From positions 2,847,501 through 2,911,500 of the forward strand of contig OX359195.1 in the NCBI GenBank assembly GCA_947172415.1: a DNA stretch of 64,000 nucleotides. The letters run 5' to 3'. Within the stretch, counting starts at the first letter, position 1; each line of letters begins with the position of its first letter. The translations under genes were made by a program, and so were the position numbers. Origin of the DNA: Chondrosia reniformis. Its lineage: Eukaryota > Porifera > Demospongiae > Chondrillida > Chondrillidae. Of this stretch, positions 1 to 10,998 are shown piece after piece. The notes beneath the pieces are model-generated. The model ran no database searches and was not told the origin of the DNA. It saw only the letters and a list, made by a program, of their open reading frames with translations.

Positions 1-870
1 TGACTGAATTTCAGTCGAGACCACTATTCCCAATTCATTAAAAGAAGGGTAGTAAATTTGGAGTGACTAAATTTTAGTCTAGACCTCGAGGCCTAATCCG
101 TTGAATGTACAGTTGTAAATTTGGAGTGACTGAATTTCAGTCGAGACCACTATTCCCAATTCCTTAAAAAGGAAGGGTTGTAAATTTGGAGTGACTGAAT
201 TTCAGTCGAGACCACTATTCCCAATTCATTAAAAGAAGGGTAGTAAATTTGGAGTGACTAAATTTTAGTCTAGACCTCGAGGCCTAATCCGTTGAATGTA
301 CAGTTGTAAATTTGGAGTGACTGAATTTCAGTCGAGACCACTATTCCCAATTCCTTAAAAAGGAAGGGTTGTAAATTTGCAGTGACTGAATGAATTTCAG
401 TCGAGACCACTATTCCTAATAAATTTGGAGTGACTGACTGAATTTCAATCGAGACCACTATTCTTAATTCGTTAAAAGAAGGGTAGTAAATTTGGAGTGA
501 CTGAATTTCAGTTGAGACCACAATTCCCAATTCGTTAAAAAGGAAGGGTTGTAAATTTGCAGTGACTGAATGAATTTCAGTCGAGACCACTATTCCTAAT
601 AAATTTAGAGTGACTGACTGAATTTCAATTGAGACCACTATTCCTAATTCGTTAAAAGAAGGGTTGTAAATTTGGGGTGACTAAATTTCAGTCGAGACCT
701 CGAGGTCTAATCCGTTGAATGTACAGTTGTAAATTTGGACTGACTGAATTTCAATCGAGACCACTATTCCTAATTCGTTAAAAGAAGGGTTGTAAATTTG
801 GGGTGACTAAATTTCAGTCGAGATCTCGAGGCCTAATCCGTTGAATGTTCAGTTGTGAATTTGGAGTGAC
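1..870. repeat. Tandem satellite, about 63-bp units in a 191-bp higher-order repeat
   Basis: The sequence is made of about 63-bp units that each begin near a small palindrome (gactgaatttcagtc) and end in gtaaatttggag. Two unit types alternate: one has ccactattcccaattc and the other has cctcgaggcctaatccg. An A-B-A' block starting at position 1 recurs almost unchanged from 192, which gives a 191-bp higher-order period. Copies diverge towards 870. The array continues off the left edge of the window. The 122-codon frame within it is a by-product of the repeat period and is not a gene. Confidence 0.9.
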
Positions 871-879
871 AGTATCAAA

Positions 880-1734
880 CTACAGTGTAGTCCATAATTA
901 TTATAATTCGTATCCGGGTCAATCGAAAGTTTGCGTAATTAGAATCCATATATTCCCATTTCAGCAATACAAAATTTCGTTTAGCTAGTTCGAAAAATAG
1001 TTTTTGTTTCACCTTAATTTCTAGAATGAAAAGAGGCAGCTACCAATCTTTATCCATAAGGAAAAAGCTCGAAATAGTAGACCGCTTTGAAGCCACATAT
1101 ATCTGGACTGTGTACATAATCTTCTGACGTGTATTGATTTGACACCTCGGTAATTCCGCATGTATACACGTCCTGTACACCTAAGCTTTATCTCGCATTC
1201 TTTTAACCACAATGTTTACTTAGACTCGTATTTTGACAAATCACAATTTTTTAATCTCGCATTCCCGATATACGGTACTTTACTAGACAGTAACTACTAA
1301 TGCCAACAGTACTTATATTTGACTGTTATAAGTAACTTCCTTTCTGTAGAAATTGTGTTTAATACATATGTATTTGATTTTGATAAAATACTACCATTTC
1401 AAATTTTCGCCTAATTCAAATTTTTGATAATGAATTCTGAGATTTGAATTATATGTGGACTACACTGTATTCACTAAGTAAACAGTCTAAACTTATATAC
1501 GTATATACCTATATATTTACATGTGTATTAAAGTCAGGGTGCATACTTGTCATGTGTCTGTACATGTATATATGTGGATTGTACAGTATATTGGCAGTAT
1601 AAAGTATTAATATCGATATCAGTATCTAGGAATTAATGGAACTATGCCATGGATTTAGTTTAGTTTCATTTAGTGAGTTTGTTTGTTTTCAACTTCAGAA
1701 TGAGAATAATTGAATAGTTCAATGATAACCTCGT
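880..1734. other. AT-rich spacer, no gene seen
   Basis: No reading frame with recognisable domain content, splice pairing or repeat structure was found here. The stretch is AT-rich with many tatata runs. Confidence 0.5.
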
Positions 1735-2510
1735 TTCTAGTGTCAGCAATATATAAAGAGTGTCTCCCCATCACTGATAGCAATACTCTATCAGATGTGT
1801 ATATATGTAGTTGTTTGATATAATCTGATTTCGAGTTTTTATCAATCAAGGTTTAAATTAAATATAAACTTTACAAAGTTACATATAATATTGAAGCTAC
1901 CAAAGTAGTGATCTATAAAGCATATCTTGTTATATCAGTCAGAGTACTAGTACAACAATTCTCTTGTTTCCAAAGTCAGCAATATATAGATTTCCTGCAC
2001 TGATAGCAAGACTATGAGGACGGTTCAACCAAAGATCAACTTCACCAACACACTGTCCATCTGGGTGAAGATGGAGATTTTGTTAGCACTGCATGATGCA
2101 ACTATTATGTATCCATCACTTGTGACTGCTATACCATTGGGGCTCTTGACAATGTCTTCACCAAACTGTCGGATGTACCGTCCATCCTGATCATGTACTT
2201 TAAGCAATGATTGGTATGGTCAGTGATGTACACTAATCCATCTGGTGATATACAGAGCTGCCAGGGATATGCAAAGTGTCCTGCTCCTATGGCATGTAAA
2301 CCAAAGCACCTTATATGAACTGACCATTCTCTGTAAATACAGATATTCTATGATTGCCATTTTCTGCTATAAAAAGGTGTCCCTCATCATTGACTGCCAC
2401 TCCTATAGGACCACTTAACTGAGGGTGATGGGACAGACAGACTGTAAACAGGAGACTATTACAGCATGGAGGAGTACCTGTGTTGTAGTGGCTTACCAGG
2501 TTGTTCATAA
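1735..2510 (-). pseudogene. NHL-repeat (TRIM-NHL-like) relic
   Basis: On the minus strand at least four NHL beta-propeller blades can be read, but in different frames. Around 2390-2510 there is GPIGVAVNDEGHLFIAENGN. Around 2030-2200 there is SPNGIAVTSDGYIIVASCSA. Around 1970-2030 there is SLAISAGNLYIADFGNKRI. Near 1740-1790 there is LAISDGETLYIADTRNE. Joining consecutive blades needs frame changes near 2320 and 2070, and the first frame meets a stop right after its blade. NHL propellers bind RNA or protein in TRIM-NHL and related proteins; no RING, B-box or catalytic partner is visible. The relic lies directly after the truncated supervillin-like locus on the same strand, but the splice phases do not join, so I read it as a separate decayed gene rather than a fusion. 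Confidence 0.65.
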
Positions 2511-5228
2511 GAGTATAAGTCCGTTTGTAGGAAGGGAAAGGCTTCCGGCTCTCCTGTCCTGCAAGGATAGAGGACCTCTAGATCTGTTGGGAGGAACTCT
2601 CCCGTAGATGAACTTAGCTGCCACAGTTGAGGGGTAAATTCCATTGGTCTAGAGTCTGTGAGAGAAGGAAGGACACAAACAATGCTTTGAGCTCTTAGTC
2701 AATTGTGCAATTGTGAGGAATGACCATGCTTAATAAGAATCAGATAATCACAAAATGACACTCCCTGTTCCACGTGGTAGACATGAATGCATAATATATA
2801 GATTAGGTAAGTAGGTACATACAGTGTGTATATGTACATGACTTACTGGCTAACATAGACAGGTAGTCTTCTTTTCCAGCAAGAAGATTCCAGAATTTCT
2901 TACTTTCTGATCCTTCATTAATGTTTTCAACAGCTGCCCTACTGAACCAGACTCTTAATCTTATTACTGCCCTCTTGGTTACCTTCCTTAGCAGATCGGT
3001 AGCTTTTACGCCGTGCCATACATAGATCTTGTTACTGGTAATGTGATGCAGCACATAGCATCCTCTAGACCTCAGTAAAGTAGCCATACTCTTATTGTTG
3101 CATGGGAGAGATACATAGCACCAAATGCTATTAGCTAGCAAGCTGAAGCTAACTAGTAGATTGTGTGCCTAAAAACAGGCCAACCGGTGGAAATGTGCTT
3201 ACTTCTTCCATGGGACCTCCAAGAGACAGGCCTCACTCTTCTTCTGTCCTCTCATCACAAACAGTCTAAAGGGCTTTAGCTTCTCACTTATCATCAAAGG
3301 ATTCATTTCAGACCTTCAGAAACACAACACATAAAGACAATTTAAACCTTTAAAAATCCTCCTTGACAGCTTTTAGACACTAGACACTGCTTACTTTCCA
3401 TCCAAAACAATCTGCCCCCATTAAACATGTTCAAGAAGGCCAGTACCTCTTCCCCTTGGGGAACCCTAAATTGAGGTTCTCTCTCTTCGTCCAGTTCCAC
3501 AGTCATAAGAGCAGCTGCCCCCTTCTCTGTGATGGTGCAGCCTTTACCCTGCCAGAAGAAGTATGCCACTCGCTCAGGACTGCCAGACTCCACTGCAGGC
3601 TCCTTAGAGGCCTCCTCATCCTCGCTGTCCTCCAGGAAGGTGATACCACTGCAGGCACCCTCCATTTCCGAGGTATCACTGATGTGCCAGGTAAGTGGTC
3701 TCTTCTCATTACATTTCCTTTCTGAGGGATCCCTCACCAGACCCTCTAGTCTCCTGCATGATCACTCCTGCTCGATAGGCCCATCTGATGACATATCCCT
3801 CTGCACTGTGGAACACTCCATTTTGCTCCTCTGGTAAGAGACTGTGTTCATATTCCTTGATCCACCACTTCTTGATGGCAGTAGTGGTCACATTGGTACC
3901 ACATACGTCTTCAGGTCTCATTCTGCCTCTTCCACGGAACACATTTTCCCCTTCCAATATCAGACCTCGATACACCTCTTTAGGCTTCAGTAGCACTTCG
4001 GGCTTAATGGCCACTGGATCTGGCATAGGGCCAATCTAATAGACAACAACCATACAAGCCATAATGTGAATAATGTGTATATATCCTCATCCAAAGCACT
4101 CTACATGTAGGCTTGCCCTAAGTCTCTGTATGTGTTTTAGTCTATTATATTGTTTTTGTTTCCAGTCTCATATAATCATGTAGGAAAATGGCAATTTGGA
4201 AAGCGAGGCAAAGCAGCCTGCATCAAATATTTCTCTGGCTAGAACCTGAGCCCTCTTTCTAAGAGTAATTGATGACTGTTTACCAACCCACAGATAGAGC
4301 TCATTCACAAAATCAAACACAAAAATCTGCAGAGAGAACATAAATTTGAAACAGTAGCTAAGTGGAGAGGATTGGCTGCAACCTATCCATTGTACAGGAC
4401 ATGTAAATGAATATTTAAATACAGATCTTACCGATTTAGTACACATACATACGTATACTATAGTTATAGTAGAAAATATAATAGGCTCACCTTTTTAGAA
4501 TCCAACATTTTGATACTGGCCATTTGTTGGCAGTTTTCTCTGATCACTGTCATGGATGCCTTCTCTTCCTCTCCCTGCAGCTCATACATGATAGTAAGGG
4601 AAGGAATGGTCTTCTCATATACCTCATCCTTTGCTACCTGATCAGCAGCTACGGAAAGAGACAGTCACATTATCACGTGCACCCTTTAATATGTACATTA
4701 GTATATACATACAATACAATACAAAACAAAACAAAACAAAACAAAACAATACAGTACAATACAATACAATACAATACAATACAATACAATACCCATGAAT
4801 ACAATTTTGTATTTATACACAATTCAGTTATGCTATTTACATATAAAAATACCTTTTGGTTTCTGTCTTCCTCCCAAGATTTCCCAGAAAATGTCTTCTT
4901 TTCTGTCAACCTTCCTGTCCTCTAGAGTGAAACAGTGACAACCCAACTCATTCTTTCAACTGATCTTCTGCAACAATTCAGTTCCCTTCAGAAAAAGACC
5001 ATTCACAAGTCACTTCCACTCCCCTACCCCACACCCCGGGATACCATCAGTCACTCTACACATACTACAACACAAGACTGCACACAACTCACCCGAGCCT
5101 TCTCCATGATGTTGGCTTTGGAGCCTACCCATTGGAACAGCTCCTTGTTGGTGACCAGAATAAAGACATCACCAGAATTAACAGAAGTACCCTTCGGTTC
5201 AATGAGGACAGTTTGTAAGCGTTTACGC
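2497..5228 (-). CDS. Supervillin-like protein, gelsolin-repeat region (multi-exon)
   Basis: Exons read on the minus strand: 5228-5093, 4921-4853, 4648-4491, 4326-about 4190, 4035-about 3743, 3678-3395, about 3153-2847 and 2648-2497. Gelsolin-type repeats are visible: [19 protein letters not shown], then [20 protein letters not shown], then a block with [20 protein letters not shown] followed by YFFWQGKG and [10 protein letters not shown], then [13 protein letters not shown], then [14 protein letters not shown]. The combination of GTNVTT, FFWQG and FLQxDLYS is characteristic of supervillin rather than gelsolin or villin. Supervillin is a membrane-associated actin and myosin regulator. The last gelsolin repeat and the villin headpiece, expected after LYSYEQP, are not found; NHL debris follows instead. 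No GT donor follows the exon ending near 4190. The gene is therefore C-terminally truncated or rearranged and may be a pseudogene. Assignment to the supervillin family is firm; function is not. Confidence 0.75.
4706..4795. repeat. Simple repeat of AAAAC and AATAC units
   Basis: A pentanucleotide microsatellite in an intron of the supervillin-like gene: about six aaaac units followed by about ten aatac units. Confidence 0.9.
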
Positions 5229-5436
5229 CTTGACAACAACACAGATTAGAGACACTATATTATTACATACAGCACAAATGTATTATGTATGCATGTACGT
5301 ACATATACCAGTAATCAATGATATTATGTAGTGTATATATATAGCACACTTACAGGTTAGCCTGGGCTGCCCCATACACATATCTTTAGCGTGGATGAGA
5401 TAAACTGGAGGATTGTTAAATTCCACAGATCCGACA

Positions 5437-8400
5437 TTAGGTACGTACATCCTCAGCTAAGGACAAGGCACCTTCAACACTCATTGTCTTCTTCAATTTC
5501 ACTGCACTAAAGTCAATCGTGGAAAGCAAGCCGGCCTTTGCTGTTGAGTCCATGTTCTGTTGCGCCAAATAGGAAGACCAGGAGGCGTTATCAAAAGTCA
5601 TGTGATGTCGTGACTTGGGAGACGATGTCTTTTTTATCTCTGAGGATATGTCCTCTCTGTCTAGCAGCTGCCGGAGGTGAGATGTGGAGGAAGACTTGCG
5701 CAACTTTGGTCTGACAGTTATCTTGTGTGTCTGATGACTCAACCTAAGCAATCAATAACATTATGTAATCAGGCAGAGTATAAGCGTTTGTGCAGTGCAG
5801 TTCAAGTCTATTTCTTAAGACCTCTAGTTGATCACCCCTAGCAACTCACTTTGATGTTCCTTCTCCAATTTCATTAAATTCTTGCAAAGACTCTGCAGAT
5901 TTGAGTAATACTGGCGATGACACCATTTTAGAGGGTTTTTTAGCTTTGCTGGATGACCTCACTACTGCAACAGTTTCAGGAGGTTTACTAAAAGAAGACA
6001 AAAAAGAGTTTAGGACCCGGTAGAATGACTGTACTACATTAACCACTTGTGTACGCTATGGAGAGACCTGGAAAAAGGAATACAATAACTCATCCAGTGC
6101 TGTACAGGTTATATTTTGTGTATATATGGTTGTATGTTTGCTGTTACACATACTGAGGTTTGTGAAAATGATACTTAAGTAATGTTTTGTATATTTCAAC
6201 ACTACTTGATACTGTAGAGGTTAGGTAGAACATGATAAAGATGATAGTTTATCTACTAGGTCACTTTACAACCTACTTTGATTTCACTTCTTCAACTTGT
6301 TCAGGTTTCTGAGGAGGCACTGCAGATTTGAGTGATGATGTGGATGAAGACTTCACTTTAGCTGTTTCCTTTCCTTCACTGGATGACCTTCTCCTTCGAG
6401 CAGTTCCAGTTAGCTTGCTGGCAGAAGACACTAAAAAGTCTTTGATTCCTTCAAAGCTGGACTTCCGTCTTCTCACTCCAGGTTTGGACTCTACCTCAGT
6501 TTCATCTGACTCGGCTCAAAGGATGGCCACTTGCTGTATGAAGAGGACCCTCTCCCTACAGTACTGGCACCACCTGTGGCTTCCATGGCAGACATTCTTC
6601 TGAGGGGTCACTCTACCCAATGTCTGACCCTTGCTTGCTTTGATATTCTCAGTCGAGGATTGCCTTCTGGATGAGAGAAACTTCCTTGAAGGAGAGACCT
6701 GAGGACTTCAACTTTTGCTTTCCTGGTGCCCTATGAGTGAAGGTGCATGTACATAAGTATTTGTATGCTTATATAATATTTGGAATATGGTAGCATTGAG
6801 TATATGAACTATTCCCACTTACGCAGTTGCTTTCTCTACTGTCTTGTGGGAAGGAGAGGAGGTTGGTGTCTTGCTCTTTTTAGATGCTGAGCAGCTGGGT
6901 CTGTTTGAAGCTACTGTCTTGGATGATGACTGCCCATCAACCTGTTCAGATTTTAGCTCCTCTTCTTCCTCCAAAACTGATTCAAGAAGAGAACTAGAAG
7001 ATGCCTTTTTCTGTTTAGCTTCTTCTGTGACTGCCTGCTCTTGCTTAACTGGCAAATCAGCAGTGACTTAAACTACTGCCATGGGAGAAGGTCCCAATTC
7101 CGGTGAATCTTCAGCAACCCTCTTTGAAGTCTTTGCATTGGTATATTCCTTGGCAACCTCATCTCCAATTGCCATGAAATATGAGGGCCTCCCCCTGGCT
7201 GTGGTGGAGGGATCGGGTGGGGGCTTGCTAGCAGTGAAGGAAGACGGTTTGGTGGAGACAGTCTTGGCAGAACTAGCTGCAGTTTTAGGTTTTGAGACAG
7301 ACTTTGCTGTTTCTGTAGTTGTCTTTGCTGCAGTGCTGGACTTTCCAAACAGTCCAGTGGATTTGGCTCTCCTCTCGGGTGTAGGAGAGGCTGTCTTCTT
7401 GATGCCAGATAGAGATGCGGTTGATTTGGACTTTCCAGTTGATTCAACTGATTTGCTAATTGCAGATTTATTTGTGGTAGCAGATTTGGCTTGTTTTGTG
7501 GATTTTCTTAAGGAAGTCGATGCTGCTGAAGTGGGTCTCTTGGAGAGAGAGGTGTTTGAATGCGAAGTCTTCAGGAGTGACCCCTTTGCAGAGGAGAGAG
7601 AGGACACTGAGGCTGACTTTAGCGAATCACTGTCGTTTGGCTTTCTGCTACTAACACTAGACCCAGATCCAGTTCTTCTCATTGTCACACTTGATGCAGA
7701 CTTGTATTTTCCATTGTTCATACTCGTACTAGTCTTGTCTGTACTAGTCTTGTTCGCACTGGACTTGTCTGTAGATTTGGCTGTACTGGACTTGCTCGTA
7801 CTCGTAATGGACTTATTCATAATGGACTTGTTTGTACTAGTCTTGTTCGTACTGGACTTGGCTGTACTGGACTTGGCTGTACTGGATTTGGCTGTACTAG
7901 GTTTAGATAAGGGTATTTTAGTTCACTTTGAAGGAGCACTAGATTTGGCATCAGTTACTCTTTTTTGTCTTTAGATTTTGATTTAAGATCTGTTGACTCC
8001 GCCTTCCCTAATCTGGTGGGAGTAGATGTACGAGAGGATGTTGAAGAGGCTGGAGATTTGGTGTGGGAAAAGGAAGGAGGTGGCTTTATTGCTTCATACA
8101 TGCTGCCCCGCCTACCTCTGGTAGGTCTTTCCACACCCTCTGAGGGGGCATCAACTGGAAGAGGTTTCTTCTTGACTACCCTAACGCTAGGCCCCAAAAC
8201 ATTTCCACTCTCCTCTGCCCCTTCCATGTGACCAGTCTGGTGAGGTAACTTGGTAACAGATGAGGATGTCCTCAAAGGAGAGACTGGAGGACTTGATGCA
8301 CCATTGTCTACTAAATCTGCCGAACTCTTTGCTTTCTGCATGCTTAAAGTGTCTATTGGATCCTGATCCATATTATAAGTAAGAGCACCTACACTGGCAT

Positions 8401-8464
8401 GAAATGGACGTTGACGTCCTCCATCCTCTTCAGCAGCTGTCAAGGGCTGTCCTTCCTCAGTCAA
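5437..8464 (-). pseudogene. Ser/Lys-rich N-terminal half of the supervillin-like locus, broken frames
   Basis: Minus-strand frames at 8464-7955, 7820-7068, 7055-6819, 6476-6273, 6046-5846 and 5751-5437 give a disordered, Ser/Thr/Lys-rich chain with basic SRRRRSS-type patches and imperfect repeats such as STAKSSTAKSST near 7800-7900. Vertebrate supervillin also has a long disordered N-terminal half ahead of its gelsolin repeats, so position and composition fit. The frame is damaged: a shift at the A-run near 7960, an in-frame TGA near 7922, an in-frame TAA at 7068-7070 with coding-like sequence continuing in the same frame on both sides, and frame changes between 6480 and 6700. These are either inactivating mutations or uncorrected assembly errors. 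The 297-codon plus-strand frame over 7081-7974 is the antisense shadow of this low-complexity DNA. Confidence 0.55.
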
Positions 8465-8755
8465 CCAGCCAGCTTACCAGAGAGACCTTTGTGCTTTGGA
8501 CTGGCCTCCTTGTCTGACCTGATGGGACTTGTGAGAGATCTACTAGCTACAGTACTTATATATACACTTGGACTTCTTATCTTTAGCCCTCCGAAAGGAA
8601 TAATACAAATTGGAGCTCATGTCGTCACAACATTTCTACAAGAGTGGCCTGGGACGATATGTAGTCTACATTTAGCATCGCACTCGGTCGGGAGGTGTAG
8701 CTTCTCCATATACCTACCTACTCGCTACGCCCTAAACTCACTGGTAAATAAGTCT

Positions 8756-9506
8756 CTATTGGTCAACACAATAAAAATCATTATTAACAAATGTTGGTAC
8801 TCTTGTGAAGTAAAATGGATTAGCATCTCTTGGACACTTAGCAGTATTATTGCCTGTAAGTTCAGAATAACCAGCTGCAAGTGTCCAAAGATGTTTCCTT
8901 GGGTTACCTTGAGTGATGGAGAGACCATCAATGCATCCACTGCATTGTAGTACTGATAACCTCTTGCATAACCACATACATGAGAATAAGTAGTGTTCAC
9001 TGAAGAGCATCCTACATTAACATTCCTTCCACATGCTCTCTGTCCTGTTGTGCTGTTGGAGACCTCTTTAAGACCACTTGGACACTCTGCTTCTGGATCA
9101 GTCATATTGATGTAGGCCACTCTTCTCCAGTCACTACTAGTAATGTTACAAAGTGTTATTTCCTCTTCTTCAGGAGGAGAACAGTCTGAGATTATGTAAT
9201 CCATCAGTTGGTCTATCTTCTCACACAAGGAACTGTAGAGCTCCTCAAGCTTCTTTTGGCATTCTGATCTTTCTTTTTGAATCAGCTGTTTTATTTCATC
9301 AAGTTCTTTGATAATAGTGCTAGTAAAGTTACATTTGAAGAGCTGTGACACTTGTCATAAGTCGCTTTTGCTAATATAGAGAAGAATGACTTCCAAGATC
9401 CCATACTGGTAGAATCATCGTTCAGTGAGCACTGAGTGTCAGCTGTACTTGTGAGTATCAACTGACTGGCCAGTATAGTAAGGAGAATCCATTTAGCAGA
9501 ATTCAT
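8756..9506 (-). CDS. Small secreted Cys-rich protein with coiled coil, frameshifted
   Basis: The start at 9506 gives a clear signal peptide (MNSAKWILLTILASQLIL, then STADTQC). A short helical, charged segment follows (IIKELDEIKQLIQKERSECQ), which is probably a coiled coil. The C-terminal Cys-rich module contains WRRVAYINMTDPEAECP, ACGRNVNVGCSSV, HVCGYARGYQYYNAVDA, IDGLSITQGNPRKHLWTLAAG and a final FYCVDQ-stop. Modules with this CGR...GYQY...DGxSIT.G.PR.H.WT pattern occur, to my knowledge, in secreted proteins of sponges and cnidarians without an assigned function. Two single-base frame changes are needed: near 9350, between the signal-peptide frame and the coil, and near 8935, between VDA and IDG. 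Because the protein makes sense on both sides of each shift, the gene is either recently inactivated or the assembly has indels. Confidence 0.65.
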
Positions 9507-9559
9507 TCTTTGAGTTGTGCAGAGATTTAGGGGCTTGTTTATAAACAACTGCTTTTATA

Positions 9560-10060
9560 GACCACTTGCATAAATACGTCACGAAACGTCCATAATACCG
9601 GATATGCTGTCAACTAGATATATACGCTATACTTCCTATTATATATCTCTATGCTATATGGTAATTCAGGAAATTTTAGTCGACCTATATAAACCAACCG
9701 CACTTCTTGAACAAATGAACGAGTGAAAATTGCCAACCACGAAAACATTTTAACAACGACGAAAATATTTCACGAAATTGTATTACACGAAATTTTCCAG
9801 AATTATGGTATTTTTTCGATTCGGAAGCGAAGATGTAGCATGCAGCGCACAGTCCATGTTAAGCCTAGAAAATGAAACGTTCGTGAATTTAAAGTGTCGG
9901 GAAACAAGGTAGAGTTAATTCATGGTTAATCGGACGGCCTGTAACTCACTGGGAACTGGTAGTGACAGGTTGTAAAAGGGCCACTGAAGTGGTCAAAATC
10001 GATTTCGAGATAAGACGATTTCTAAGTAACTCAACCATATACACTTAATTCTGTGTTAGG
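9560..10060. other. Intergenic spacer, no gene seen
   Basis: No supported coding signal. Between about 9725 and 9800 there are several short ACGAAAA-type motifs that resemble debris of a small TIR element, but I could not pair them. Confidence 0.35.
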
Positions 10061-10530
10061 GCGCACCAAGCTGAAGTATAGAATGGTGCGCCCAGATACA
10101 GAAGTGTATATGTTTAATATAAGTTACTTAAATTTCAGTATATATGCAACTTCTGTATGATTAGCCTTATCATATAATCAGTGTCTTGTTTCGATACTTC
10201 TTGTAGATGTATTAGTCAACACTGCCATTCCTACTTTTAACATCATTTTTGTAAATGTTTTTTATTTAGTTGTATTCCCCCTTTTTTCTTCTTAATATTA
10301 CTTGTTTTAAATTGATTTTTCTTGGCGAAAATCTCGAAATAACGTCTTACACAAGAGAAATAAGGCGAAAACCATGACCTCTTAATTAAAAATGGCGTCC
10401 GAGAAGACCACAATTTTCGCTTATCACAATTAACATGTTTCTTGTAGAGCGCATTCAGATTTATAGCTGTCTATTCCCTAGTTTGGAAATATTTATGACG
10501 ATTTATAACTTATACGTGCCCGCATAAGTT
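10060..10530. repeat. Dispersed repeat with hairpin, copy 1
   Basis: Begins with a hairpin whose arms contain gggcgcacc and ggtgcgccc, then runs through cagtgtcttgtttcgatac, a cactgccattcctac motif, and on to tgtctattccctagtttgg near 10480-10500. The same order is found in reverse orientation at 54530-55020, and shorter related copies lie at 47390-47640 and 61760-61920. It has no coding capacity, so it is a non-autonomous dispersed repeat. Confidence 0.75.
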
Positions 10531-10998
10531 CGCATATTAGCGGTAGTCCATTCAATAAAAGAAGAAAAAATGAATTTTGGAAAAAGACCTATTCCTAGTT
10601 AGCCCCTTTTTGAATGCTGTAGAGCGTGTGGAGCATCGAAACATGTTTTGGTATTTAGAAAAGCGTGCATTAATGGCTGCAAATAACCGAATATCGCTTC
10701 GTTGGTGATTTATATGAGGTGTTGCTTGCTAATACATGAGATAGGCGGCCATTCCTACTTATTGAGTACATATATACTACCGTACTATATATAATGACCT
10801 AATATTGTCAATTGCTTGAGCTCATGATCATGCTTAACAATTTAAATTCTTAGCAGTATTAATTTATACTAGCACTTTCATCAAATAAAATGCATACTGC
10901 TACCTACTATAAACGAGGCCTCCTAGATACCATCACTTAAGTAGTATACATAATAACCAGAATGCATGGTGTATAGAGGAGTTTCCTGAAGTAATGAG

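Noticed and set aside
270..638. 122-codon frame in the left-edge repeats
   Set aside because: It arises from the satellite period; the repeats show no coding constraint and the frame simply echoes the unit.
4524..4925. 133-codon plus-strand frame
   Set aside because: It spans a microsatellite and the antisense of two gelsolin-region exons; no domain.
7081..7974. 297-codon plus-strand open frame
   Set aside because: It is the antisense of the Ser/Lys/Thr-rich minus-strand sequence. Its product is a monotonous L/D/V-rich string, as expected from the complement of AAG/TCC-rich codons, and it has no splice context.
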